Below, in pieces: positions 15,526 through 23,164 of a stretch of DNA of 64,000 bases (positions within the stretch are counted from its first letter, which is position 1; every line of letters starts with the position of its first letter). A program made the translations under genes and the position numbers. This DNA comes from Streptosporangium saharense (GTDB taxonomy: Bacteria > Actinomycetota > Actinomycetes > Streptosporangiales > Streptosporangiaceae), in the NCBI RefSeq assembly GCF_014203715.1, contig NZ_JACHJP010000003.1, forward strand, positions 656,186-720,185, given 5' to 3'. Under the pieces are notes generated by a model. That model saw only the letters and a list, made by a program, of their open reading frames with translations, was not told the DNA's origin and searched no databases.

Positions 15526-16773
15526 ATGAGAAGCGTCCTGCGCCGCATCGGCTCCGACACCCGGTATCTGCTCGCCGGGTTCCCCGTCTCCATCGTCTTC
15601 TTCGTGCTGGCGGTCGCGGGTTTCTCCGCGGGCGTCGGAACCGTGGTCGTCTGGATCGGCCTGCCGATCCTGGCGGGGACGCTGATGATGGCGCGCGGCA
15701 TGGCGGACGTGGAACGACGGATGCTGGCCGACGTGCTCGGCCGTCCCGTGCCCAGGCCGCGTTACCGGCCCGCGCCCGAGCGCGCGGGGCGGTTCCGCCG
15801 CCTGGTGAACCCGCTGACCAGCGGGCAGTCGTGGCTCGACCTGCTCTACGGCATCCTGTCCTTCCCGCTGACCGTCCTGGCCTTCGTCGTCACGGTCACC
15901 TGGTGGGCCGGCACGATCCTGGGGCTGTCCTATCCGCTCTACGGGTGGATCACCGCCAGGATCCCCGGCAACCAGGGACTCGCCGAGCTGATTGGGTTCG
16001 GCGACGGAGTCCTGGCCGACGTGATCCTCAACACCGCGATCGGGGTGCTGTTCGCCCTCACCCTGCCCCTGGTGCTGCGCGGCGCCGCACTGGTCCAGTC
16101 GGGTCTCGGCCGCGCCATGCTGACCGGCGTCGCCGAGCTGCACGAGCGCATCGACGACCTGGCCCAGGGCCGGGCGGCGGCGGTCTCCGCCGAGGCGAAC
16201 GCGCTGCGCCGCCTCGAACGCGACATCCACGACGGGCCGCAGCAGCGCCTGGTCTCCCTGGCCATGGACCTGTCCCGGGCCCAGCGCCAGCTCAGCCGCG
16301 ACCCGAGGGCGGTCGAGGCGATGCTCAGCCAGGCCATCACCTCGACCAGGGAGACCCTGGACGAGCTGCGCGCCCTCTCCCGGGGCATCGCGCCCCCCAT
16401 CCTGACCGACAGGGGCCTGGCCCCCGCCCTGGCCGCGCTCGCGGGCCGCTGCACGGTCCCGGTCGAGCTCGACATCCAGGTCACCGGCCGCTTCGCCGCC
16501 GCGGTCGAGAACACCGTCTACTTCGTGGTCGCCGAGTCCCTGACCAACGTGGCCAAGCACAGCCACGCGAACGTCTGCACGGTGACGCTGAGCAAGGCCG
16601 GTGGCGTCCTCATGCTGACGATCGGGGATGATGGGGTCGGCGGTGCGCACACCGCCAAGGGACATGGCCTGTCCGGCCTGGCCGACCGCCTCAAGGCGGT
16701 CGACGGGACACTCGCGGTCGACTCGCCGCTGGGCGGGCCGACGGTGATCGTGGCGGAGGTTCCGTGCGGGTAG
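15526..16773 (+). CDS. NarL-type sensor histidine kinase
   Basis: 415 aa. Four hydrophobic segments in the first 190 residues form the membrane sensor. The HisKA_3 dimerisation helix holds the phospho-acceptor in ERDIHDGPQQRLVSLAMDL (about residues 233-251). The ATPase domain has the N-box VVAESLTNVAKHSHA (about residue 334) and the G-box IGDDGVGG (about residue 366). The short extracellular loops and the DUF-like sensor are shared with many actinobacterial kinases of unknown signal. The stop codon overlaps the response regulator start by 10 bp, so the pair is translationally coupled. Confidence 0.92.
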   Translation: MRSVLRRIGSDTRYLLAGFPVSIVFFVLAVAGFSAGVGTVVVWIGLPILAGTLMMARGMADVERRMLADVLGRPVPRPRYRPAPERAGRFRRLVNPLTSGQSWLDLLYGILSFPLTVLAFVVTVTWWAGTILGLSYPLYGWITARIPGNQGLAELIGFGDGVLADVILNTAIGVLFALTLPLVLRGAALVQSGLGRAMLTGVAELHERIDDLAQGRAAAVSAEANALRRLERDIHDGPQQRLVSLAMDLSRAQRQLSRDPRAVEAMLSQAITSTRETLDELRALSRGIAPPILTDRGLAPALAALAGRCTVPVELDIQVTGRFAAAVENTVYFVVAESLTNVAKHSHANVCTVTLSKAGGVLMLTIGDDGVGGAHTAKGHGLSGLADRLKAVDGTLAVDSPLGGPTVIVAEVPCG

Positions 16774-17411
16774 TCGTGGCCGACGACGCGGTTCTGATCA
16801 GGGAGGGCCTGATCAGGCTGCTTGAGGAGTTCGGGTGCGAGGTGGTGGCGGCAGTCGGCGACGGTGACCGGCTGGTCGAGGCCGTCGTCGAGCACAGGCC
16901 CGACGTCTCCGTCGTGGACGTCAGGATGCCGCCGAGCTTCACCGACGAGGGTCTGCGGGCGGCGGTCGAGGCCCGCAGGCGGGTGCCGGGCGCTCCGGTG
17001 CTGATCCTGTCCCAGTACGTGGAGGTCTCCTATGCCGACGACCTGCTCGCCGACGCCAGGGGCGCGGTCGGCTACCTGCTCAAGGACCGCGTGGTCGACG
17101 TCGAGGACTTCATGGCGGGCCTGCGCGGGGTCGCGGCGGGAGGCACCGTCTTCGACCCGCAGGTGGTGGCGCAGCTGATGGTACGGCGCCGCCGCGACGA
17201 CCCGCTCGCCCAGCTCACCCCGAGGGAGCGCGAGGTCCTGGGCCTGATGGCCGAGGGCAGGTCGAACCCCGCCATCGGCCGCCAGTTGGTGATCAGCGAC
17301 GGCGCGGTCGAGAAGCACATCCGCAGCATCTTCGCCAAGCTCGGCCTCTACGCCGAGGACGGCGACCAGCACCGCCGCGTCCTGGCGGTCCTGGCCTACC
17401 TGCGTTCCTGA
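16764..17411 (+). CDS. LuxR-family response regulator
   Basis: 215 aa from GTG 16764. The receiver domain has the acidic pair VVADDAVL, the phospho-acceptor Asp in VSVVDVRMPP (about residue 52), the Ser/Thr site LILSQY and the Lys in YLLKDRV. A LuxR-type HTH follows (LTPREREVLGLMAEGRSNPAIGRQLVISDGAVEKHIRSIFAKLGL, about residues 151-195). It is the partner of the kinase directly upstream. The targets are unknown; the downstream phosphotransferase gene starts 4 bp later and is likely in the same operon. Confidence 0.93.
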   Translation: MRVVVADDAVLIREGLIRLLEEFGCEVVAAVGDGDRLVEAVVEHRPDVSVVDVRMPPSFTDEGLRAAVEARRRVPGAPVLILSQYVEVSYADDLLADARGAVGYLLKDRVVDVEDFMAGLRGVAAGGTVFDPQVVAQLMVRRRRDDPLAQLTPREREVLGLMAEGRSNPAIGRQLVISDGAVEKHIRSIFAKLGLYAEDGDQHRRVLAVLAYLRS

Positions 17412-17415
17412 CGTC

Positions 17416-18417
17416 ATGCGGGTCCACGACCTGTCGGCGGGCGAGGCGGTGCTGGCCCGGGTGCACGACGTCGCCCGCGAGGCGGCCGTCCTGTACGGCC
17501 TGCGGGACGCCGAGGTCACGCTGATCAACGTGTCGGAGAACGCCACCTACCGGATCGACGACCCGGCCACCGGGGAGCGCCGCGTCCTGCGGGTGCACCG
17601 GCTCGGCTACCACGCGGCCCCGGCCATCCTGTCGGAGCTGGCCTGGCTTGAGGCGCTCAGGCGCGAGGCCGGGGTCAGGACCCCCGAGGTGATCCCCGCG
17701 CCGGGGGGAGAGCGGGTGCTGACCGTCCCCGGCGCCCAGCCCCGCCACTGCGTGCTGTTCGAGTTCCTGCCCGGCGCCGAGCCTTCGAGGGACGACGCCC
17801 TGGTCGCCGGGTTCGGGCGGCTGGGCGCGCTCACCGCGCGGATGCACCGGCACACGCGCGCCTGGCGGCCTCCCGCCTGGTTCACCCGCTTCCACTGGGA
17901 CCACGACGCGGCCCTGGGCGCCGAGTCGCGCTGGGGCCGCTGGCAGGAGGGGATGGGCGTCGACGAGCAGGCCGGTGCCGTACTGGGACGGCTCGACGCG
18001 GAGCTGCGGGGACGGCTGCGCCGCTTCGGCAGGGGGCCGGAGCGCTACGGCCTGATCCACGCCGACCTGCGCCTGGCCAACCTGCTGGTGACCGGGGACG
18101 GGGAGCCCAGCGTGATCGACTTCGACGACTGCGGCTTCGGCTGGCACCTCTACGACCTGGCCGCGGCGCTCAGCTTCATCGAGCACGACCCCAGGGTCCC
18201 CGAGCTGGTCGACTCCTGGCTGCGGGGTTACCGCACGGTCGCCCCCCTGTCCGTGGAGGACGAGGCGGAGGTCTGGACGTTCGTCATGTTCCGCCGCCTG
18301 CTGCTGGTCGCCTGGATCGGCACGCACACCGGGGTGGAGATCGCCGCGGAACTCGGCGCCGCCTACACCGAGGGCACCTGCGAGCTGGCCGAGCGCTACC
18401 TGTCCGGGGCGCTCTGA
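17416..18417 (+). CDS. APH-fold phosphotransferase (homoserine kinase/aminoglycoside kinase-like)
   Basis: 333 aa from ATG 17416, 4 bp after the response regulator. The kinase-like signature is clear: a nucleotide-binding strand ENATYRID with YRVLRVHRLGYH, the Brenner motif YGLIHADLRLANLL (about residue 212) and the metal site VIDFDDCGFGWHLYDLAAAL (about residue 233). Such proteins phosphorylate small alcohols, amino acids or aminoglycosides. The WFTRFHWDHD block resembles the homoserine-kinase-II-like subgroup. Substrate unknown. It converges with the ThiF-like gene with 22 bp overlap, so it may be a neighbour of the peptide cassette by chance. Confidence 0.88.
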   Translation: MRVHDLSAGEAVLARVHDVAREAAVLYGLRDAEVTLINVSENATYRIDDPATGERRVLRVHRLGYHAAPAILSELAWLEALRREAGVRTPEVIPAPGGERVLTVPGAQPRHCVLFEFLPGAEPSRDDALVAGFGRLGALTARMHRHTRAWRPPAWFTRFHWDHDAALGAESRWGRWQEGMGVDEQAGAVLGRLDAELRGRLRRFGRGPERYGLIHADLRLANLLVTGDGEPSVIDFDDCGFGWHLYDLAAALSFIEHDPRVPELVDSWLRGYRTVAPLSVEDEAEVWTFVMFRRLLLVAWIGTHTGVEIAAELGAAYTEGTCELAERYLSGAL

Positions 18418-19511
18418 GCCGCCAGGCAGCTCGCGCAGCTCCCGGCCTCGCCGTACTCGCCGAAGACGAGCTGGTCGGGGGCGATCAGGTTGACGCCGTG
18501 GATGAAGTTCGCCCGGATCTCGGGGACGCCGGTGATGATCCTGACGACCGCGTTGGCGACCAGGTGGCCGGAGATCCCGGCGGAGGCAGCCGTCACGCCG
18601 GGGCCGCCGAGATCGACCGGCAGACCCTGAGAGTCGGCGTGCAGCGGGGACTGGCGGTTCCTGCGCCGGTCCTGCGCCTCGATGACGCACTCGTAGCACA
18701 GGCCGCGTCTCGGCAGGAAGACGCCGACCGTCACGAAGGGGCCGTTGTAGCCGCCGCCGACCCACGGCAGCCCCGCCGCGGCGCAGGCCCGGTTCGTCCA
18801 CACCCTGATCCCGCCGGGGCCGCCGGGCTCGTCGGCGCACAGGGCCACCACGTCGTGGCCGTCCATCAGCCGGGCCAGGTCCTCCTGGGAGGTGGTCCTG
18901 GCCCGCTCGCCGGTGACCCGCACGTCGGAGTTGAGGGCCCGCAGCCGTTCCAGCGCGGCCTCCGCCTTCGGCCTGCCCACGTCCGGCTCGGAGTAGAGGA
19001 CCTGCCGGTTGAGGTTCGACAGCTCGACCAGGTCGGGGTCGACGCAGTGCAGGGTGCCCACCCCCGAGGCCACCAGGGCCTGCGCCGCCGTCGCCCCGGT
19101 GCCGCCGAGGCCGACCAGGAGGACCCTGGCCCTGCGCAGGCGTAGCTGCGCCTCCCAGCCATGCTCCCTCGGGGTGAGGTCGGCCCAGCGGAAGAAGGCG
19201 TGGCTGCGGCTGTAGCGCTCCCGTTCGCGGGGAGACAGCTCCTCGGGCGCGCTGGCGCCCGCGTCCTCGACGTGGCCGGAGCGGATCAGCTCGCCGACCA
19301 GCTCGGCCGCCTCCGCGGGGGGCAGGGCGGTCAGCAGCCCGGCGATCTCCGCGGGGCTGCGGGTGCCGTCCATCGCCCGCAGGGCCTGCCACACCAGGCC
19401 GTCGGGATCCTCGATCTCCTCCGCGACGCCGTAGATCTGACCACCGATCCGGATCCTGCCGTCCGCCAGCCGGTAGGCGGCGTGTTCTCTCTTCACTCTT
19501 GGCAACCGCAC
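18396..19511 (-). CDS. ThiF/MccB-like E1 adenylyltransferase with N-terminal peptide-binding-like domain
   Basis: 371 aa from GTG 19511 (GAGGG five bases upstream). Residues 1-100 form a winged-helix/PqqD-like module (YRLADGRIRIGG...WQALRAMDGTRSPAEIAGLL), as found in RiPP enzymes and in the peptide clamp of MccB. The E1 core has the nucleotide motif LLVGLGGTGATAAQAL (about residue 132), then VDPDLVELSNLNRQ, the standard E1 Arg-Gln site. Two CxxC pairs (CYEC and CASC) predict a structural zinc. E1 enzymes of this class adenylate a peptide C-terminus. A 42-aa peptide gene ending in Asn lies just upstream and an MFS gene before it, which is the microcin C gene logic. A MoeB/ThiF role in cofactor synthesis is less likely, given the peptide and the extra N-domain. 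Confidence 0.88.
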   Translation of the reverse strand: MRLPRVKREHAAYRLADGRIRIGGQIYGVAEEIEDPDGLVWQALRAMDGTRSPAEIAGLLTALPPAEAAELVGELIRSGHVEDAGASAPEELSPRERERYSRSHAFFRWADLTPREHGWEAQLRLRRARVLLVGLGGTGATAAQALVASGVGTLHCVDPDLVELSNLNRQVLYSEPDVGRPKAEAALERLRALNSDVRVTGERARTTSQEDLARLMDGHDVVALCADEPGGPGGIRVWTNRACAAAGLPWVGGGYNGPFVTVGVFLPRRGLCYECVIEAQDRRRNRQSPLHADSQGLPVDLGGPGVTAASAGISGHLVANAVVRIITGVPEIRANFIHGVNLIAPDQLVFGEYGEAGSCASCLAAQSAPDR

Positions 19512-19535
19512 GGTTTCCCTCGTCGGGACCTTCGG

Positions 19536-19573
19536 GGCCGGCCCGGCGTCACTCGGGAGACGCCGGACCGGCC
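19536..19573 (-). promoter_or_regulatory. hairpin between peptide gene and ThiF-like gene (probable attenuator)
   Basis: A 15-bp stem with one C-A mismatch: on the plus strand GGCCGGCCCGGCGTC at 19536-19550 and GACGCCGGACCGGCC at 19559-19573, loop of 8. It sits 13 nt after the peptide stop and 24 nt before the enzyme start. No U-tract follows, so partial termination or mRNA stabilisation would favour the upstream peptide. The E. coli mcc operon has a hairpin in the same place between mccA and mccB. Confidence 0.7.
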
Positions 19574-19586
19574 GGAACCCTGGGTG

Positions 19587-19715
19587 TCAGTTGCCGCTGG
19601 AGTTGCTGGCGACGTTACCGGCCATCTCGATCTTGTCGAGCCTGCGGATGCGGATTCTGGTCTTGGTCTCGGCCGCACCCTCGGTGGGCCTCGGGCTCTT
19701 GTCGCTTCCGGCCAT
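19587..19715 (-). CDS. 42-aa peptide, candidate modified-peptide precursor ending in Asn
   Basis: Too short for usual gene finders. ATG at 19715 is preceded by GGAG at good spacing (GGAGTGCGTG-ATG). The peptide begins MAGSDKSPRPTEG, has a basic/amphipathic middle (TRIRIRRLDKIE) and ends NVASNSSGN, so the last residue is Asn. There is no Cys. It is flanked by the MFS exporter gene (53 bp upstream) and, after a strong hairpin, by a ThiF/MccB-like enzyme. MccB of E. coli adenylates the C-terminal Asn of a short peptide; the same chemistry here is inferred, not shown. The charged N-terminal part could serve as a leader and the Ser/Asn/Gly tail as a core. Confidence 0.72.
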   Translation of the reverse strand: MAGSDKSPRPTEGAAETKTRIRIRRLDKIEMAGNVASNSSGN

Positions 19716-19768
19716 CACGCACTCCATCCGAATCGGTCGTGCTGGTCTTTCCTGCGAGCTATGCCGCC

Positions 19769-21061
19769 TTACTGATGATCATAATGGGAGGCGACGGAAA
19801 CGACTTCAACCCTCTTTCTCGCTTTAGTGGGATATGGACGGTATTTACTTCTGAAGTATGTCGTTCCCGAAGTCAGGAGGGCCGTCAATGGCAGAGCGAC
19901 CCCCGCGAAACCGGCGAGCAGAAGAACGGACGCACTTCCCAGAAGCGACTCCGCGGGGCCGGTGAGAATCAGGCCGAGAGGGGTGAGCGCGGAGGCGGCG
20001 ATCCAGTCGAGCGAGACCACCCGCGCCAGCCGTTCCGCGGGCACCTCGCGCTGGAGCGAGACCACCCACTGCACCGAGAACACCTCGATCCCGAACCCGG
20101 CCAGGGCGAAGCAAACGTAGACGGTCCACGGCGCCTCGGACAGACACAGCGCCGGGGGCACCAGGCCGTACGCCGTCAGCCCCGCGATCGCCGCGAGCCC
20201 CGGTCTGCGGGGCTTCCAGAGCATGCTGACGACCCCTCCCGTCAGGCCGCCGACCGACAGCAGGGCGAGACTGGTCCCGTAGAAGGCGTCGCCGCCGAAG
20301 TTCTCCCTGGCCAGCACCGGGAGCAGCACCTGCGCCGGGGCGATCGTGAGCATCGACTGCAGCGCGGTCACCACGATGACGGTCCCGATCCAGCGCCGCC
20401 CCCAGACCTCGCGCACCCCCTCGGCGATCTCCCGCCAGGCCGAGGCCCTTGCCGTACGGACAACCAGGGGCTCCCGCAGGGGCAGCAGGACGCACAGGCT
20501 GACCGCGAAGGCCGCCAGGGCCGCGAGGAAGGCCGCCCCGACCGGCGCCGCCGACACCAGGAAGGCCCCGAGACCGGGACCCGCGATGGCGCCGACCCGC
20601 CAGGACACGGCGTTGAGGGCCGCCCCCGCGGGCCGCTGCTCCGGGGTGAGCACCGAGCCCAGGCACGCCTGGAAGGCCGGGCGGAAGAAGGCCTCCGCCG
20701 CCCCGGCCAGGAAGACCATCCCGCCGAGCACCCAGGCCGACGTGACGCCCGCCAGGCCCACCATGACCACGCAGCACAGGAACGCCTGCGAGGCGAGCAT
20801 GACGTGCCTCCTGGGCAGCCGGTCGGCCCACACGCCGCCGAAGAGCCCGAACAGGACCAGGGCGGCCCAGCGTGAGGCGAGCACCGCCCCGACCTCCGTC
20901 GCGGTTCCTCCGGCGTCGAGGAGTGAGACGACAACCGCGACGGGAAATACCTGGTCTCCGGCCACGGAAGCGATAAGGCTTATCCACAGCGTCCGAAATT
21001 CCCGGTTTCCCAATACCGAGCCGGCGAGCCACTGCGGGGTAAACCTTCGGAGGGCGCTCAT
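19769..21061 (-). CDS. MFS transporter (probable peptide exporter)
   Basis: 430 aa with about 12 predicted membrane helices. The A-motif-like loop after helix 2 is GGVWADRLPRRHVM (about residues 75-88). This resembles MFS-3 exporters such as those in RiPP and enterobactin clusters. The last 25 residues are polar and the tail codons are less GC-rich than the body. It lies between the TPR gene (42 bp) and the 42-aa peptide gene (53 bp) on the same strand, which supports export of, or immunity to, a peptide product. MccC, the microcin C exporter, is also an MFS protein. Substrate not proven. Confidence 0.87.
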   Translation of the reverse strand: MSALRRFTPQWLAGSVLGNREFRTLWISLIASVAGDQVFPVAVVVSLLDAGGTATEVGAVLASRWAALVLFGLFGGVWADRLPRRHVMLASQAFLCCVVMVGLAGVTSAWVLGGMVFLAGAAEAFFRPAFQACLGSVLTPEQRPAGAALNAVSWRVGAIAGPGLGAFLVSAAPVGAAFLAALAAFAVSLCVLLPLREPLVVRTARASAWREIAEGVREVWGRRWIGTVIVVTALQSMLTIAPAQVLLPVLARENFGGDAFYGTSLALLSVGGLTGGVVSMLWKPRRPGLAAIAGLTAYGLVPPALCLSEAPWTVYVCFALAGFGIEVFSVQWVVSLQREVPAERLARVVSLDWIAASALTPLGLILTGPAESLLGSASVLLLAGFAGVALPLTALLTSGTTYFRSKYRPYPTKARKRVEVVSVASHYDHQ

Positions 21062-21078
21062 GCTGGTGAATGATGCGC

Positions 21079-21107
21079 TATTTCCCCGTGGGTAACAAGG
21101 TTGTCAA
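21079..21107 (-). promoter_or_regulatory. possible internal promoter before the MFS gene
   Basis: On the minus strand TTGACA (21107-21102) is followed after 17 nt by GAAATA (21084-21079). The expected start of RNA is about 10 nt before the MFS start codon, so the transcript would be nearly leaderless. The -35 box is perfect, the -10 box is weak. It overlaps the end of the TPR gene. Confidence 0.45.
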
Positions 21108-22948
21108 GGACGATGTAGTGCCTCTCTTATCTCCTCGTCGTCGGGAGCGAGATCCAGTGCCCGGGTGAGATCGGCCACGGCCTCCTCCTCCCGTCCCGCG
21201 GCGCGCAGCGCCATCGCCCTGTTGAACAGCAACGCCGGGTCGGCCCCGGGTTCGAGGGCGCGGGTGAAGTCGGCGACTGCTCCCTCGGGGTCACCGGTCT
21301 CGAAGGCCAGCATCCCCCGGCTGGCCCAGGCGGCCATCAGGGTCGGGGAGAGGTCGAGCGCGTGGTCGAAGGCGGCCCTGGCCCGTTCGGGACGGCCCTG
21401 CGCCATCTCGATCTGGCCTAGCGCGCACAGCAGGTACGGGTTGCGCGGGTCGATCCTCAGCCCCGCCTCGGCGTCGGCCCTGGCCCTGCCGTACTCGCCG
21501 AGCGCGGCCAGCAGCCCCGCCCGGTTGGCGAGCCCGTCCACGAACTCGGGGTCGAGGTCGAGCGCGTGGTCCAGGTCGGAGAGCGCTCCCTCATGGTCTC
21601 CGGCGGAGAAGCGGATCTCGGCCCGGTTGTAGTACGGCTCGGGGAAGGGCGGCCCGACCCGCATGGCCGTCTCGTAGTCGGCTACCGCCTCCTGGTCCCT
21701 GCCCAGCCGGTGGAGCAGGTTGCCCCGGTCGATGTAGTAGTCGGGATAGCCGGGGTCGATCCCGACCACGGTGTCCAGGTTCTCCAGCGCCTCCTCGGGG
21801 CGCCCGAGCGCGACGGCCAGCTGAGCCCTGTTGGCCAGCAGCACCATCCGGTGGATCGGGTGCTCACCCGGCGGCAGGTCGCGCTCCGCCAGGTCGATCG
21901 CCTCCTGGACGAGGTCGAAGGCCCGCTCGGGACGGCCGAGCCGCAGCTCGACCAGCGCCCTGCCGTTGAGGTCGAAGCCCAGCTTGAACGCCCGTTCGCG
22001 CGGGTCGGGGAGCAGCCCGGAGATGGCGATGGCCTGGTTCACCCACGCGAGCGCGGACTCGGGGTCGCGCAGCGCGGGATCGTGGTTGCGGACCTTGAGC
22101 ATGGCCGTCGAGTAGGCGGCGGCCGCGTGCGTGACGGGGGAGACGCTCTCCCGCCTGGCCCGGTCGAACAGGGCCTCCGCCTCGGGCTCGCGGCCGAGCG
22201 CGCCCAGCGCGGTCGCGGTGCTGTGCGCGAGGCGCCACCAGGTCTCCTCCTGGATCTCCTGGGGATCGGCCAGGGCCAGCGCGCGGGAGCCCAGCTCGAC
22301 GGCCGCGTCGTGGCAGCCCGCCTCAAGACACCACTCGACGGCGAAGCACAGTGCCTCGACCGCCCGGTGTGGCTGGGTGCCGTGCTCGCGGTGGTGGGGG
22401 ATCGCGCCGAGCCGCGCCCCGACCGTCCCCTCCCGCTCCAGGGCGTCGGCGAGCGCGTCGTGCTCCTCGGGGCTGAGGGACTTCTCCGGCACGACCCGCT
22501 CACCGGTCACCACGGTCAGCAGCCCCGGGTCGATCCTGCGGCGCAGCACCGCGAGCAGCTCCCGGTCCGTCGGGTCCGCCTCGTGGACGTTCTCGACGAC
22601 GAGGGTCCTCGGCCCGGTCTCCGCCAGGTGCTCGCGCAGGAACTCGGCGATCCCGTTCGACAGCCGGAGCGTACGGCGGGGCGCGTGGACCAGGATCCGT
22701 TCCGCCTTGGGCAGCAAGCCGGTCAGCGACCGGCGCCTGAGCGGGATCAGGTGGTGCGCGTCGGGGGCGACCGCCCGCAGCTCCGTGTCGTAGCGCGCCA
22801 CGAGTTCCGGCCGCGCGTCGGGCACGAGCGCCGAGACGATCGCGCTCGCGGCGGTGTACGGCCCGCGCAACCGCCGGTCGGCGTCCACGGGAGGCAGGAG
22901 CAGCGGGGCGAGGGGCGGGTCCTCCTGGGGGAACGATCCCAGACTCAC
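21104..22948 (-). CDS. TPR-repeat protein with degenerate AAA/STAND-like N-terminal region
   Basis: 614 aa from GTG 22948, with AAAGGAG upstream. The region about residues 100-160 (RTLVVENVHEADPTDRELL) resembles the Walker B/sensor part of LuxR-type ATPases, but no Walker A (GxxxxGK) is visible before it, so ATP use is doubtful. From about residue 230 to the end there are at least nine tetratricopeptide units, e.g. ALENLDTVVGIDPGYPDYYIDRGNLLHRLGR and ALSDLDHALDLDPEFVDGLANRAGLLAALG. TPRs bind peptides or proteins. Its place directly after the 24-aa peptide gene suggests that it binds that peptide or its product, as a sensor, chaperone or immunity factor. This is inference. Confidence 0.85.
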   Translation of the reverse strand: MSLGSFPQEDPPLAPLLLPPVDADRRLRGPYTAASAIVSALVPDARPELVARYDTELRAVAPDAHHLIPLRRRSLTGLLPKAERILVHAPRRTLRLSNGIAEFLREHLAETGPRTLVVENVHEADPTDRELLAVLRRRIDPGLLTVVTGERVVPEKSLSPEEHDALADALEREGTVGARLGAIPHHREHGTQPHRAVEALCFAVEWCLEAGCHDAAVELGSRALALADPQEIQEETWWRLAHSTATALGALGREPEAEALFDRARRESVSPVTHAAAAYSTAMLKVRNHDPALRDPESALAWVNQAIAISGLLPDPRERAFKLGFDLNGRALVELRLGRPERAFDLVQEAIDLAERDLPPGEHPIHRMVLLANRAQLAVALGRPEEALENLDTVVGIDPGYPDYYIDRGNLLHRLGRDQEAVADYETAMRVGPPFPEPYYNRAEIRFSAGDHEGALSDLDHALDLDPEFVDGLANRAGLLAALGEYGRARADAEAGLRIDPRNPYLLCALGQIEMAQGRPERARAAFDHALDLSPTLMAAWASRGMLAFETGDPEGAVADFTRALEPGADPALLFNRAMALRAAGREEEAVADLTRALDLAPDDEEIREALHRP

Positions 22949-23024
22949 CGGTCTCCTTTATGTCACCAGGGTGTCCGTGTGGGGCCGGCGCCCACCACTG
23001 GGCGCCGGTTCCGGTGGCTCGACG

Positions 23025-23099
23025 TCAGCCGACATGCTTGGGGCTGGCGGCTCCGCTGAGCGTAATCATGCCGGGCTTGTGAACAATTACTCGCTTCAT
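23025..23099 (-). CDS. 24-aa peptide gene at the head of the peptide cassette
   Basis: Too short for usual gene finders. The ATG at 23099 follows GGGAGAGG at 7-nt spacing, and a consensus-like promoter lies upstream. The product starts MKRVIVHKPG and ends SGAASPKHVG (24 aa). It is basic at the N-terminus and has a Ser/Ala/Gly-rich tail. The stop is 76 bp before the TPR gene start; a hairpin (GGCGCCCA / TGGGCGCC, 22987-23006) fills part of that gap. It could be a second precursor, a signalling peptide or a leader peptide that controls the cassette. I do not recognise the family. Confidence 0.6.
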   Translation of the reverse strand: MKRVIVHKPGMITLSGAASPKHVG

Positions 23100-23135
23100 T
23101 GCGTTGCCTCTCCCATAAATAAGAACAAATCGCAA

Positions 23136-23164
23136 GTATTCGCACCAAGCATCTGGATTGACAA
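23136..23164 (-). promoter_or_regulatory. sigma-70-type promoter of the peptide cassette
   Basis: On the minus strand TTGTCA (23164-23159), 17-nt spacer, GAATAC (23141-23136). The predicted start lies about 30 nt before the 24-aa peptide ATG. The area around it is the most AT-rich stretch in this part of the window. Confidence 0.55.
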
